A DNA stretch of 64,000 nucleotides from Kitagawia praeruptora. Lineage: Eukaryota > Streptophyta > Magnoliopsida > Apiales > Apiaceae. This document shows, one piece after another, positions 54,600-64,000 of this stretch. The DNA is taken from assembly GCA_037693485.1 (NCBI GenBank), contig CM075348.1, positions 127,049,609 through 127,113,608 of the forward strand. Direction: 5' to 3'. Numbering within the stretch: position 1 is the first letter of the stretch; each line of letters opens with the position of its first letter. Made by a program: the position numbers and the translations under genes. Under the pieces are notes generated by a model. That model was not told the origin of the DNA. It ran no database searches and worked only from the letters and a program-made list of their open reading frames with translations.

Positions 54600-56639
54600 T
54601 TACGAAGGAGGAACTTCATTGGAACCCTTAGCAGCAACAGGAGGAGTTGGAAGGATAGGCTGAACAACGTCAGGAGCAGGAACCTCTGCAGTCTCAAGGT
54701 TGGCACCTGGAGACCTCTCAACCGTTTTCACGGGAGGTACAGAGGTTGCAGCAGCAGCTTTCTCTTCAAAATCTTTGATCATCCCTACCACGTCTTCACC
54801 CAGGAGGGACCAGTCTATATTGGGCATCTTCTCCCATGTGGAACGTATGTAGTCATTAATACCTTCATCATAGCCTTCATCGTATCTGGCCTTCTCCTTG
54901 ATAAGTATGGATGACTTCACAACTTCAGCAGCAGCATTCAAGGCATCCACTTGGGCTTCCAGTTCATTGGTTCTTTCCAACATCGACAGTTTCTCGTCCC
55001 TAAGGATCTTGACCTGTTCTTGAAGTTCATCCTTGCTATTCTTCAACGAGGTTTCAACAGCTTTAGCCCTCCTTACCGCAGCAGTGGCAACATTCACACT
55101 CTCCTCTTTAGCAACCAGCTCCTCTTTGAGCTTCGAGATTTCCCCTTGTAACCTGAGGTCATATTGGATCTTCAAGGCAAAGTCATCACAGAATCTAAGA
55201 GTAAAAAAGGCGTTCTGGGCCGCAGAGAACCTCATAGCTTCCAAAGCTTCAGTAGAGTTCATTTTCGACCAGCCAGTAATAGTCTCAGCAGGAACATGAG
55301 TGTCAATCAAGTCCTTAAACTGGTTCTGAGCAGCGGTAGGTTCAGTCTTCACAGCTTTGTTCTTCCTCATGGATCTAGTCTGAGAGCTCCCTGATAAGTC
55401 AAGTGTGGTCTGAGCCAATTTGCGTTTCGAAGAACCTGATGGTTGAGTCTGGACGGATACAGGGGTTGGAACTTGGTTAATTGGAGTTGCATCAAGCGGA
55501 ACCTCCTTTACACTGTCTTCAACCTTGAAAATTTCTTCCACGTTTTTAGATCTCTTTATAAATGAAGGAACTTTTGGAGCCATATCTGCATAAGTTAGAA
55601 GGTTAAGGTTAGAGATATATATATATGAAGTGAGCAAATGAAATTGCACAAATATAAAGAAACTCCTACCAGAAGTTGAAGGAATAAAGCCTAAAGTCAT
55701 CAAGTTATCAGGGGTCATCAAGACCAGACAATCTCTAGTGGAGGCTGATAGTTTCAAAATCTTAGTTGCTCTTTCCAAGCAGACTCCCGTAAGAACGGTT
55801 TGCTTAGGGATATTGGGACGACAATTAAACTCGTATCTAACGTAGGGGCAGTCATAGCAATAAAGAAACTGTTCCGACCATTGTTCAAAGTTTTGCTTAA
55901 CATTTTTTATGCACTGACCCTGGTGACAAGGCCAGGCCGAAAGGTAAAAACAACCAGAATTTCTTCCAGTGTCTTTCAGTCTGAAGAAATAGCCCAATTC
56001 AGGGGCTGTCAAAGGAACTGAAAACTTGCTGGAATATAGTATAAAAGTGCTGATGGCTAACCGATAAGAATTAGGGGTGAGTTGCATTGGTGCTAATTGA
56101 TAAAAGTCAAGAACCTCTCGTAAGAAAGGATGAAGAGGCATGGAAACACCTACCCTCAGGAAAGCGGCAGATATGACAGCATGGGGGATACCTTGTTTTG
56201 GGATTTTCAAATCAAACCTGTGAGCTCTCTCACCAGGTTCTGGGACTGTTATCTTACAGACAGGGCGGTGACATTCCTCGAATAGTCTTTCCAGTTTAAC
56301 TGAGGTCATGATAGAATCAGTTTTTTCACAAAAAGGGACAATCTCTTGTTTGAATGGTTCTCTTTCTACAGATATCTCACTTTGAAAGTCAGGTTCTAGG
56401 AAGGACTCAGGTTCAAATTCAGGTTTTGATACCTCTTCATTATCAGACCAGTCATCTCCTAAATCGATTAAGCTTAAAGGCTTTAAGGGATCAATAGCAT
56501 TTGGAGGTTTCATCAAAATATCTTGAGGATCACCAGTGTTGGGAATCAAGACCCTAGACCTAGTTCTATTACCTACAGATGCGACAAAAACAGGTTTTAC
56601 GGAAGAGAGGTGGTCAGAATGTGTTGAATCAGAAGACAT
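54600..56639 (-). CDS. Antisense gene of the Tat-like element (gypsy-type 'Transposase_28'-like protein)
   Basis: I start at ATG 56639 (MSSDSTHSDH), directly after a 3' splice site TTTCTTGCAG. Exons are 55670-56639 and 54600-55585, joined across an 84-nt intron; both spliced and unspliced frames are open, and the spliced protein has about 652 residues. The N-terminal third is acidic. The middle has PLHPFLREVLDFYQLAPMQL and NSYRLAISTFILY, which resemble the domain known as 'putative gypsy type transposon' (Pfam Transposase_28), recalled without a search. The C-terminal third is a long coiled coil (KLKEELVAKEESVNV; LEAQVDALNAA) and a Pro-rich tail. Antisense ORFs at this place are known in some Tat-lineage elements. 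Its role is unknown; regulation or a structural function are guesses. Confidence 0.8.
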   Translation of the reverse strand: MSSDSTHSDHLSSVKPVFVASVGNRTRSRVLIPNTGDPQDILMKPPNAIDPLKPLSLIDLGDDWSDNEEVSKPEFEPESFLEPDFQSEISVEREPFKQEIVPFCEKTDSIMTSVKLERLFEECHRPVCKITVPEPGERAHRFDLKIPKQGIPHAVISAAFLRVGVSMPLHPFLREVLDFYQLAPMQLTPNSYRLAISTFILYSSKFSVPLTAPELGYFFRLKDTGRNSGCFYLSAWPCHQGQCIKNVKQNFEQWSEQFLYCYDCPYVRYEFNCRPNIPKQTVLTGVCLERATKILKLSASTRDCLVLMTPDNLMTLGFIPSTSGRSFFIFVQFHLLTSYIYISNLNLLTYADMAPKVPSFIKRSKNVEEIFKVEDSVKEVPLDATPINQVPTPVSVQTQPSGSSKRKLAQTTLDLSGSSQTRSMRKNKAVKTEPTAAQNQFKDLIDTHVPAETITGWSKMNSTEALEAMRFSAAQNAFFTLRFCDDFALKIQYDLRLQGEISKLKEELVAKEESVNVATAAVRRAKAVETSLKNSKDELQEQVKILRDEKLSMLERTNELEAQVDALNAAAEVVKSSILIKEKARYDEGYDEGINDYIRSTWEKMPNIDWSLLGEDVVGMIKDFEEKAAAATSVPPVKTVERSPGANLETAEVPAPDVVQPILPTPPVAAKGSNEVPPS
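55586..55669 (-). other. Coding intron of the antisense gene
   Basis: The donor CTG|GTAGGAGT and acceptor CTTATGCAG|ATATGG enclose 84 T-rich nt with a (TA)n run. Translated, the stretch is hydrophobic and out of character (FFIFVQFHLLTSYIYI). Retention would add 28 codons in frame. Confidence 0.75.
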
Positions 56640-57043
56640 CTGCAAGAAACAGACGAAAAAAGGTCAGACTTTGGAATTCTTAAAGGGAGACCTGTGGTTT
56701 TAAGACGATTGAACTACTTTGATTATGTCAAGTAAGTTTCTTTTTAAAAGTTATATGGAGGGTGTACACTCACAGAGATAGGTATGAAATATGACATGAA
56801 TACGAAACAAATTAAGATAGAAGACAAACAAACAGTCAAAAGCTTTCAGTAGAATCATAGTGATGGAACCACAAATCGGTGATGGAACTACCAGTAAAGA
56901 AGGTATTATGGATGGTTGTATGTGTGACATATAAAAACCATATACAAACACTTATCAGATAAAAGACAGCATGCAAGACACAAAAGTGCAGACAAGTACG
57001 AAATGAAGTCAAAAGAGCAGAAAGAAAGGATTCAGAATCATAC
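56640..57043 (-). other. 5'-UTR intron of the antisense gene
   Basis: On the minus strand ATCCAAG|GTATGATT is a consensus donor and TGTTTCTTGCAG|ATG a consensus acceptor, 404 nt apart, with the start codon as the first bases of the next exon. The segment contains no long ORF in the gene's frame. Confidence 0.6.
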
Positions 57044-57173
57044 CTTGGATTGAAGAAAACGGCGATAGAAGGTTTGGATTAAGCAGATGACCGTCGGACT
57101 TCTCCTATTTTTCTCTCCAAGGGTTTTAGAAAATATTTGGTAAAGGTAAAAATGAAGATGAAGTCATTCATTT

Positions 57174-57183
57174 GTTTATATAA
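57174..57183 (-). promoter_or_regulatory. TATA box of the antisense gene
   Basis: ATTATATAAA on the minus strand lies about 130 bases before the 5'-UTR donor and about 510 bases from the downstream LTR. The intervening sequence has a CT-rich and AAACCCTTGG leader, as in plant 5' UTRs. Confidence 0.55.
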
Positions 57184-57674
57184 TCAAGACAGCTCTATAC
57201 ACGTGGCAGCACATTACTGGAGCGGTAAAAACGAAGAGGTACACGCGTGAGAAGCGTGTAAACCTTGGGAACTCACACATTAACTACAGCTTTGGTAAGT
57301 GATAAGTTTAATTCAAATTTTGAATTATCTTCTACAACCAACCATTATCCTCTTTTAACTTATTAAATTTAAAGAGGCATGAAGTTAAGTGACAAGTTGG
57401 ATTCCTTGAGAAGTTGAATGCAAGCATAAAGTAGATTCCGAGAGCTGGAGCAAGAAAGAAGAAAATAGCGAGATAACAGGTTCCTTAATACAAAGGAAGC
57501 TTACTCAAAATTATATCAAGCTGAAAATATTTTATGTCCTGTTTCCTATACCGAGTTAGCTCATATAGGCTTGGATATACAATGCTGAAGCAAGATCTAG
57601 TTACCAGGATGGGTTAACATTAAACCTCTGATGATAGAATTAGAATAGGTTCCTTTCACATTACATGATTTCAA

Positions 57675-57690
57675 GGAACCGGGGGGTACT
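57675..57690 (+). other. Tat-like element polypurine tract
   Basis: GGAACCGGGGGGTACT abuts the 3' LTR. The same GGGGGGTACTT word occurs without the LTR at about 53008, and TGGGGGGTAGTAT at 53161, so extra PPT-like words exist after pol. Confidence 0.7.
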
Positions 57691-58556
57691 TGTTGTGCCC
57701 AAAATCTCCATGGACTAGATTTAGGCCCATTAATCTATAGGGTACGGTCCATACAAGCTAGAAGATTGATCCAGTACGAGTTAGGAAGATCAAATAGAAG
57801 AAATGACTAAAGAAGTACGAATAACAGGAGGTTCCCCAATGGTCAGGAAGCTGAGCTGAACACTCGAAGACCAGGTTCCTCCCAGCCGAGGAGTTCGAAT
57901 TAGCATAACAACAGCCATAGAGATGATAAAAGCATATGAAAAGTTATCCAGTCTAACTAGTTTGTTATTTGTGCAGGTACTAACACCAAAAGGGAGGTTC
58001 CTAAGTGATATGTCCCGAAATAAGGAGGTCCCTGAGAAACAGGCTCCTGAAATGTAGGTTCCTGAGCACCAGGTTCCTACGAGTTGCCAACAGAAAGTTC
58101 TAGAAGCCATCTAGAACAGATAAACGAATTGGTATCTGAGTATGATTCTAGGGCGCAGATGATCCTAGAATAACTCTAACCAATGAGAGAATCATAAGTG
58201 GAGTACGAACTCGAGTTCTACTCCACTTAGCCAAACTAGTTCGTGAAAGGCTCTAAAGGAACCTGAGTCCAACACGAACTAGGTGACCGAATACAGCTAT
58301 TCCAGTAAGAGACAGAATCATATTAGAACTACGTGAGCTTGATCCCTATAAATACAAGGGTACGTAGGCACCTCAGGGTACGACGCATTAAGTTCTCTAG
58401 TTTTCTCTAAAGGCACCTGAGATTATTGGAGATACCCTCGAGCTCAGCTCAACCCCCACGAACACAACCCAAACCTTTCGTAGAACAGTTGATCGCTAGC
58501 CTATACAACTACCTGTAAACCTCACATAAGTTGATTACGAAATCCACTCATCAACA
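57691..58556 (+). repeat. 3' LTR of the Tat-like element
   Basis: It has the same length (866 bp) and, as far as I can read, the same sequence as 45963-46828, including the short minus-strand ORF of 106 codons found at identical offsets in both. Confidence 0.95.
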
Positions 58557-58565
58557 GTATATATA

Positions 58566-58570
58566 GAAGG

Positions 58571-58613
<43 letters not shown>

Positions 58614-58641
58614 TCTAAATATACCCAAATATATATATGTA

Positions 58642-58672
<31 letters not shown>
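58566..58672. repeat. TA microsatellite and T run
   Basis: Two (TA)n blocks with interspersed GTATA, separated by CTAAATATACCCAAA, which is repeated after a T16 run. Confidence 0.9.
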
Positions 58673-58673
<1 letters not shown>

Positions 58674-58682
58674 CTAAATATA

Positions 58683-59125
58683 CCCAAAAAAATTTTTATT
58701 GACAAATTATGTTTATTCCTATTTTATTTTATCTTATTACGATTATCTAAAAATTAATTTTATAAACTAATCGTCTCTACTAATTTTTTATATTTTATAA
58801 ACTCTCAGCCATCCATTTAAATATTGTAAATCGTTCATAAAACAATTTGGAATATTCTTAATGGTACCTTTCTGGTTTTAACTTTTTCAAATGGTACCAT
58901 TCCTTATTTTTGACTTACGAGTGGTACCCTTGTATTTTAGGTTTCACGTATGTTATAACATTCCGTTACTCAAACGTTAAAATATAAGGGTACCATACAT
59001 AAATGTCAAAAACTTAATGGCATCAATTATAAAAGGTAATAGTATAATGGTATTATTGAGAATATTCATAAACTTATTTTCTAAAATTTGGCACTATTTT
59101 TGTTCAAATATTTTGATGAATGATG
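58683..59125. other. Right arm of inverted repeat and AT-rich flank
   Basis: 58683-58770 is the inverted counterpart of 45880-45962. Further right, GGTACC words recur (AATGGTACC, GAGTGGTACCC, AAGGGTACCA) between 58860 and 59000. No gene seen. Confidence 0.55.
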
Positions 59126-59134
59126 TTTATATAA

Positions 59135-59932
59135 GGGTGATTGCCCTTTCTACCCACTTTTTATTATTTCTTATCCAAAATGCCCAAATTCGCGAACAGG
59201 TGCCCAAAATACCCACTGGATACGCCTACCATAAAGGAGCGTCCCCAGATACGCCCATGGAGGAGGAGTAATTTAACGTATACGCCTACAGCAACAGAGT
59301 AAGCAATCTAACACGCCTACAGAATCGGCGCATATCCTGTAGATACGCATTCTCTAACGGCACAACAGGGTGATATGCATATGCTACATGCGTGATGATG
59401 TCAGATGACGTTATCCGTCATTTTCCTCAGATTTACGCGATTCTCTCCCTCTCTTCTCCAATGGCGATTGCCGGTGACTTCGATGCCTCTTCTCGTTCAT
59501 CCCATTCCAGTGGTCGTCCACTACAATACTATACACCAATAGAACCGCCTTCGTATGCTCTACAATCCTATACAAGTTTCATCACTTATCGAACTCCATA
59601 AATCGAGATCTCACGATTTAAAATCAAATTCTCGATTCCAGCGTCTCTTTTTTCTCTCCCTCCGTTCATCCCCCTCCCGTGCTTTTTCAGTCATGTTATA
59701 CACATAAATCGACTCGCCTCTTCACCCTCTACACATTCATACCACTTTTGTATCGTTTTATTCGCCGGAATCAAAACCCCCAAACTGAGCTCTCGACGTC
59801 GACGGAGTTGCTACAGTAGTTCCGACACGCCTCTCCCATAGGCGTGTCCAGTGGGTAATTTGGGCGGTATTTTGAAAATTGGGCATTTTTTGCAGTGGGT
59901 AGGCAAAAAGTGGGTATTTTGGGCATTCTTTC
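59135..59932 (+). mobile_element. GATACGCC-family MULE, copy 2
   Basis: A perfect 9-bp duplication TTTATATAA flanks it (59126-59134 and 59933-59941). The long TIRs start GGGTGATTGCCC / GAAAGAATGCCC and share TACCCACTTTTT and the GTGGGTA words. Inside, TACGCC/GGCGT motifs recur before a gene-like part: ATGGCGATTGCCGGTGACTT (59461) opens 46 codons (MAIAGDFDASSRSSHSSGRP) ending at 59601. The order is the same as in copy 1 (29642-30421), but the sequences are diverged and the reading frames differ in length. Confidence 0.85.
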
Positions 59933-59984
59933 TTTATATAACTAATATAATGATTGAAATTTAAATCAGAAATTAGATCATTTA

Positions 59985-62900
59985 CTTTTTTTTTTTTGAA
60001 ACTTAAACTTCTCATTAAAACTGAAACTCGGAAGATAACCTCTCTGCCAACATATCTGGAAGAGATGTAAAATAATTAAAGTTATTTAACAAACAAGGCA
60101 TTTTTGCTAACAAGTGCGCAGCCCTATTTGCTTGCTTTTTGACATGGCAAACGGATAAATCAGCTCTCCGATTAAGACTCTCCCTGCAAACCTCTAAAGT
60201 GTGACCAACTTCCAGCAAGTACTCCATATCTCTCTGCAACGCATGAATTACAAGTTCTGAATCAGATTCAATTATGACATTCTGCATTCCCATCTCCTCA
60301 ACCCAGTTCAACGCCTCCTGTACCCCTCTTGCTTCAGCCTCCATAACAGACCGTTTCTCTCATATTCTCATATTTTTACCTGCAACAAATCCACCTAGAT
60401 CATCTCGAACAACCATTCCCAAAGCAAACAAATTATCATTACTATACACTGAGGCATCCACATTTACTTTAAAACACCCTGCTGATGGAGGATTCCATTT
60501 GATTTCATTGTTATCAGTATAGGTGATTACCTCATTACTCTGTAGAGATTTCCGTTTGTTTGCCTCCTGCCATTCAACCACTAATTTCTTACTGATCTCC
60601 ATGGCTACTACAGGTGATAACAATTTCCCTTCCCAAACTTTCCTATTCCTAGCAAACCATATACCCCAAACCACCATTGCTATCTTCTCAGCAAACACCA
60701 AGCTCTCCCTGCTTAACACATCCAACAGCCACTCTGGTACTACTTCCACTTCCTGGAAATCAACCTCCAAACCCATCTGTTGCCAACATCCCAAAGCATA
60801 AGGACATTCACAGAAAAGATGTCTCATATGCTCGACATCCACATCACACATCGGACATAATATGGTGGTCGCCACCCCTTTACTTCGAAGTAATTTTCTT
60901 ACAGGAACGTTGTTCCTATAGAACCTCCATATGAACGTTCTCACCTTATGAGGTACCTGAAGCTTCCATATCATGCTCCACCCCTTCGAACTTGTCACAC
61001 TTTGATCATTGCCCTGCTGAGAGACCCAATACTGATAGCCTGATTTAACTGTATAATGCCCTTGACTCGAGCCCGTCCAAGCTACTCTATCCTTAACAGT
61101 AGTTTGAGGAATTTTCGTTTGTAAGATAGCTTGAACATCATTGATATGAAAATCATGCTGAACCTTTTGCACGTCCCAGGCTTTGCTGTTCGGACGGAAG
61201 TATTGACATGCTCTCTCATCTCTGACGTTGTTCAAAGGACTATCTTCAACACAAAAATCCTCTTTCTCTTTCAACCATGGATCCTTAAAAACTCGAATCT
61301 CCTCCCCATCCCCTAACACCCACCTAAAACCCTTTTTTAACTTCTCTTTTGCTTCCCAGATACTCGTCCAAATAAAACTCGAATCAGTACCCTTCTGAGC
61401 TTCTAATATGTGTCGATCAGCAAAGTATCTAGCTTTGAAAATTCGTGCCACTAAAGATGAAGGATTATGACAAAATTTCCAAACATGTTTACCTAGGAGA
61501 GCTATATTAAAACCATGTAAATTTCGAAATCCTAAACCCCCCATACACTTAGGAGTAGCCATTTTATCCCAAGCAAGCCACCTTATCCCCTTACTACCAT
61601 TACCACTCGAGCTCCACCAATACCCATTCATCAATCGTTCAATTTCAGTACACAAAGTTGTTGGCAGCATAAAGCATGACATAGCATAAGATGGAATTGA
61701 CTGGGCTACATTCTTCACCATAACAGTTTTACCTGCTTTGGACAGCAACTTATGACTCCAATCTTGCACTTTCCTCCACACCCTCTCCTTAACAAAATTA
61801 AACACTTTCTTTCTCGACCTTCCAACAAGCGATGGCAACCCCAAATATTTGCTATCACCCAATTCATTACTAACTCCCAGGATATCCTTAATAGCTTGCT
61901 GTTTATCTCTCCGCACATTTGCACTGAAAAAAATCCCTGATTTTTGATAGTTAATTACTTGTCCAGAACTACATCCATACTCAGTCAGAAGTGCCTTTAC
62001 TGCTTGAGCTTCTTCTAATGTGGCTTTAAAAAATAGGAAACTATCATCAGCGAAAAGCAAATGAGTAACACAAGGAGCATTCATACTTACTTGACACCCA
62101 ATTATCACCCCTTCATTAGCTGCTTTCGATAAAGTGTGTGAAAGACCTTCTACACAGAAGAGAAATAGATAAGGAGACAGTGGGTCTCTTTGTCTCAACC
62201 CTCTCCTCGGAATTATAGGGCCAACAGAACTACCATTGAAAGAAACCCTGTAACTAACCGTTGTAACACACAACATCATCCATCTAATCCATTTATCAGC
62301 AAAACCCATAGATTTCATTCTGCTTCTCAAATAGGCCCAGTCAACGCGATCGTACGCTTTGGAGATATCCAATTTCAACGCTACCTCCCCATCTTGACCT
62401 CTATTTCTCCTTTTCATATAATGTAAATTCTCGAAGGCCACTAACACATTATCTGAACTGTTCCTACCTGGGACAAAAGCCGACTGGTTCTCCGAGATGA
62501 CATTTGGAAGAATCATTTTCAACCTAGTTGCAAGAACTTTAGAAAGGATTTTATACAGCACATTGCATAAGGCAATTGGACGCAAATCTGACATTCTATC
62601 TGCATTATCTTTCTTAGGTATAAGCACCAATGTCGTGTCATTTAAATCAGATGGAAATGACACTTCTGAAAGCCAAACTCGACATGCCTTGAAAATATCC
62701 TCTCCAACCAAGTCCCAAAAGTGTTGAAAGAAAGCAGGGCTAAACCCATCTGGGCCAGCTGCTTTATCAGGGTGCATTTGTTTCACCGCAATAAAAAACT
62801 CTGCAAACGTAACTTCAGCTGTCAATTTCTCATTCTGCCTCTCCGTAACAACCCTCATATTAACCTCTTCCCTCTGCACAGGTTCCCCTATAGCCCCTTC

Positions 62901-64000
62901 TACAAATATCTCCTTAAAATATTCGACTACAACCTTACACATGTCTTCGTGCTTATCAAACACTTCATCCTCGTTTTTGATCAACTGTGCAATATGATTC
63001 AGTCTCTTCATTTTTGAGGCTGCATGAAAAAACTTTGAATTAGTGTCCCCTTCTGTTAACCAAAAGGTCTTAGCTCGCTGTTTCCAGTATAATTCCTCAT
63101 GAAGTAACAGTTCATCTAGTTTCTTCGTTTCCTCAAAATAATTTGTCACTTCTTCCTCATCATTCCTGTTAATCAAAACACTAATTACATCCTTCTGTTT
63201 CTTCACCTTGTCACGAAACTTATGAAAGAAAGTTCGACCCCACCTCGCCATAAAAGATGATACTGAAATAAGTTTAGGAAGCAAGTGAATCGCAGGGATA
63301 TTCTTCCAGAAACCCACCACCTCTTCTTTAAAACTCAGCTCATTTAGCCACGTATTTTCGAATTTGAACCTAAACTGTTTCCTTGAAAAACTACTATTCA
63401 TAAGTTCAATCAAAATTGGATCATGATCAGACTTAATAACATGTGAAACAGAGAGCTTACATAATGGGTATTTCCTCCACCACAGAACATCAGCAAAAGC
63501 TCTATCAAGACGTTCTCTTACCCATCTTTCTGTACCCCTACTTTTCTCCCAAGTAAAATCACCTCTTGTTAACTCTAACTCCGTGAGACCACAGTCCTCT
63601 ACAGCCATTTTAAAACCTTCAAGGAACGATCTTGGATGAGGATGAGGGCCCATCTTATCCGACTCCAAAAGCATGTCATTAAAATCTCCGAACACACACC
63701 ATGGGATATTGTCACTCCGAACCAGGCTTCTTAAAAAATCCCAAGATTCCTGTCTACGAGTATTTTCAGGATAGCCGTAAAAACATGTTAACCTCCAAGA
63801 TATACTTGTTCTTTCCATCATGTGAACATCTATATGGTTCCTTGACGAGCCTACTACTTGACAATCCATGCAACGTTTCCACATCACAGCCAAACCACCT
63901 CCCCTACCTTCTCTATTTACTACAAACGAGTCAACAAAACCATTCTTAACAGCTAACTCCTTAATAACCTTCTCCTCTACTAAAGTTTCTGTTAAAAAAA
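59985..64000 (-). mobile_element. L1-like LINE, 3' part
   Basis: A non-LTR retrotransposon on the minus strand: endonuclease, RT, RNase H and a 3' poly(A) (T run on the plus strand at about 59987-59998). The 5' part, including ORF1, lies outside the window. Confidence 0.92.
60015..64000 (-). pseudogene. LINE ORF2 (endonuclease, RT, RNase H), partial, one in-frame stop
   Basis: The frame is open to the window edge; an apparent start at 63893 is TTG and not real. Domains in order: part of the APE-type endonuclease (GGGLAVM, then VFGDFNDML, RLDRAFAD, SDHDPILIEL), reverse transcriptase (FADD in HLLFADDSFLFF, preceded by GLRQRDPLSPYLFLFCVEGL), a Cys-rich zf-RVT region (CPMCDVDVEHMRHLFCECP), and an RNase H domain (NVDASV; EAEA; IIESDSE; HVKKQANRAAH). 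A TGA at 60360-60362 splits the RNase H (…GKNMRI stop EKRSVMEAEA…); otherwise the frame continues to TAA at 60015. A plant-type RNase H tail is common in this lineage. The copy is nearly intact, so young, but ORF2 would be truncated. Confidence 0.9.

Larger units (their letters stand above)
45963..58556 (+). mobile_element. Tat-lineage Ty3/Gypsy LTR retrotransposon, complete
   Basis: The element is 12.6 kb with two 866-bp LTRs that look identical by eye, PBS, one long gag-pol ORF, a repeat-rich 3' region, an antisense spliced gene and a PPT. An extra RNase H domain between RT/RNase H and integrase, together with a long region downstream of integrase, assigns it to the Tat lineage. No clear 5-bp TSD is seen (TGGGT left, GTATA right). 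It is a very recent insertion. Confidence 0.95.

Noticed and set aside
56640..56645. Start of the antisense protein at CTG (MQ)
   Set aside because: These bases are the intron acceptor CTTGCAG; the ATG follows at 56639.

Overview
The window is nuclear DNA of a dicot plant, probably an asterid. The signs are plant-type LTR retrotransposons (SIRE-like Copia, Tat-lineage Gypsy, an Athila-like relic), CTCCCTCCGT-type Stowaway MITEs, a plant mariner-like element, Helitrons ending in CTAG|T, a plant L1-type LINE with an RNase H tail, and one intronless P-class PPR gene. It is a nested-transposon landscape: the only clear host genes are the PPR gene (25808-28285, minus) and a tRNA-Lys (14948-15020, plus). 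The species cannot be named from this sequence.

Layout. 1-11745: nearly complete SIRE-like Copia element on the minus strand, with an intact gag-pol, a very large third ORF with one frameshift, and a young LTR pair (2 differences in the 237 bp that can be compared). 11850-14503: a small MULE and a complete non-autonomous Helitron carrying a Stowaway MITE. 14948-17159: tRNA-Lys and AT-rich DNA. 17160-21058: a full-length mariner-like element with a transposase broken by one base, a 168-bp tandem array and a possible second, convergent small gene. 22199-23986: a second complete Helitron with an internal tandem duplication. 24180-25522: minisatellite, foldback element and nested MITEs. 25808-28285: PPR gene. 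28457-30659: MITEs and two MULE-type elements, one nested. About 30930-34140: degraded Athila-like element. 34673-35220: MULE with long TIRs. 35231-45960: mostly AT-rich DNA with a Helitron end, solo-LTR-like pieces and some exon-like fragments. 45963-58556: a very young Tat-lineage Gypsy element with apparently identical 866-bp LTRs and a spliced antisense gene. 59135-59932: a second member of a GATACGCC-rich MULE family. 59985-64000: 3' part of an L1-like LINE whose frame runs off the window.

Most genes serve only their own element. The most interesting points are: (1) in the Copia element, dense TCGA-core motif arrays lie both in U3 and just upstream of the third ORF, which also has a TATA-like box, a telo-box and a pyrimidine-rich leader, suggesting a second internal promoter; (2) the Tat element carries on its antisense strand what looks like a complete Pol II gene with TATA box, 5'-UTR intron and a coding intron; (3) the mariner-like element may carry a second, oppositely oriented small gene for an acidic DLNEPP-containing protein; (4) two diverged but collinear MULE-type elements share long TIRs, repeated TACGCC motifs and a gene-like interior. 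Boundaries, TSDs and motifs were read by eye; no database search was run.
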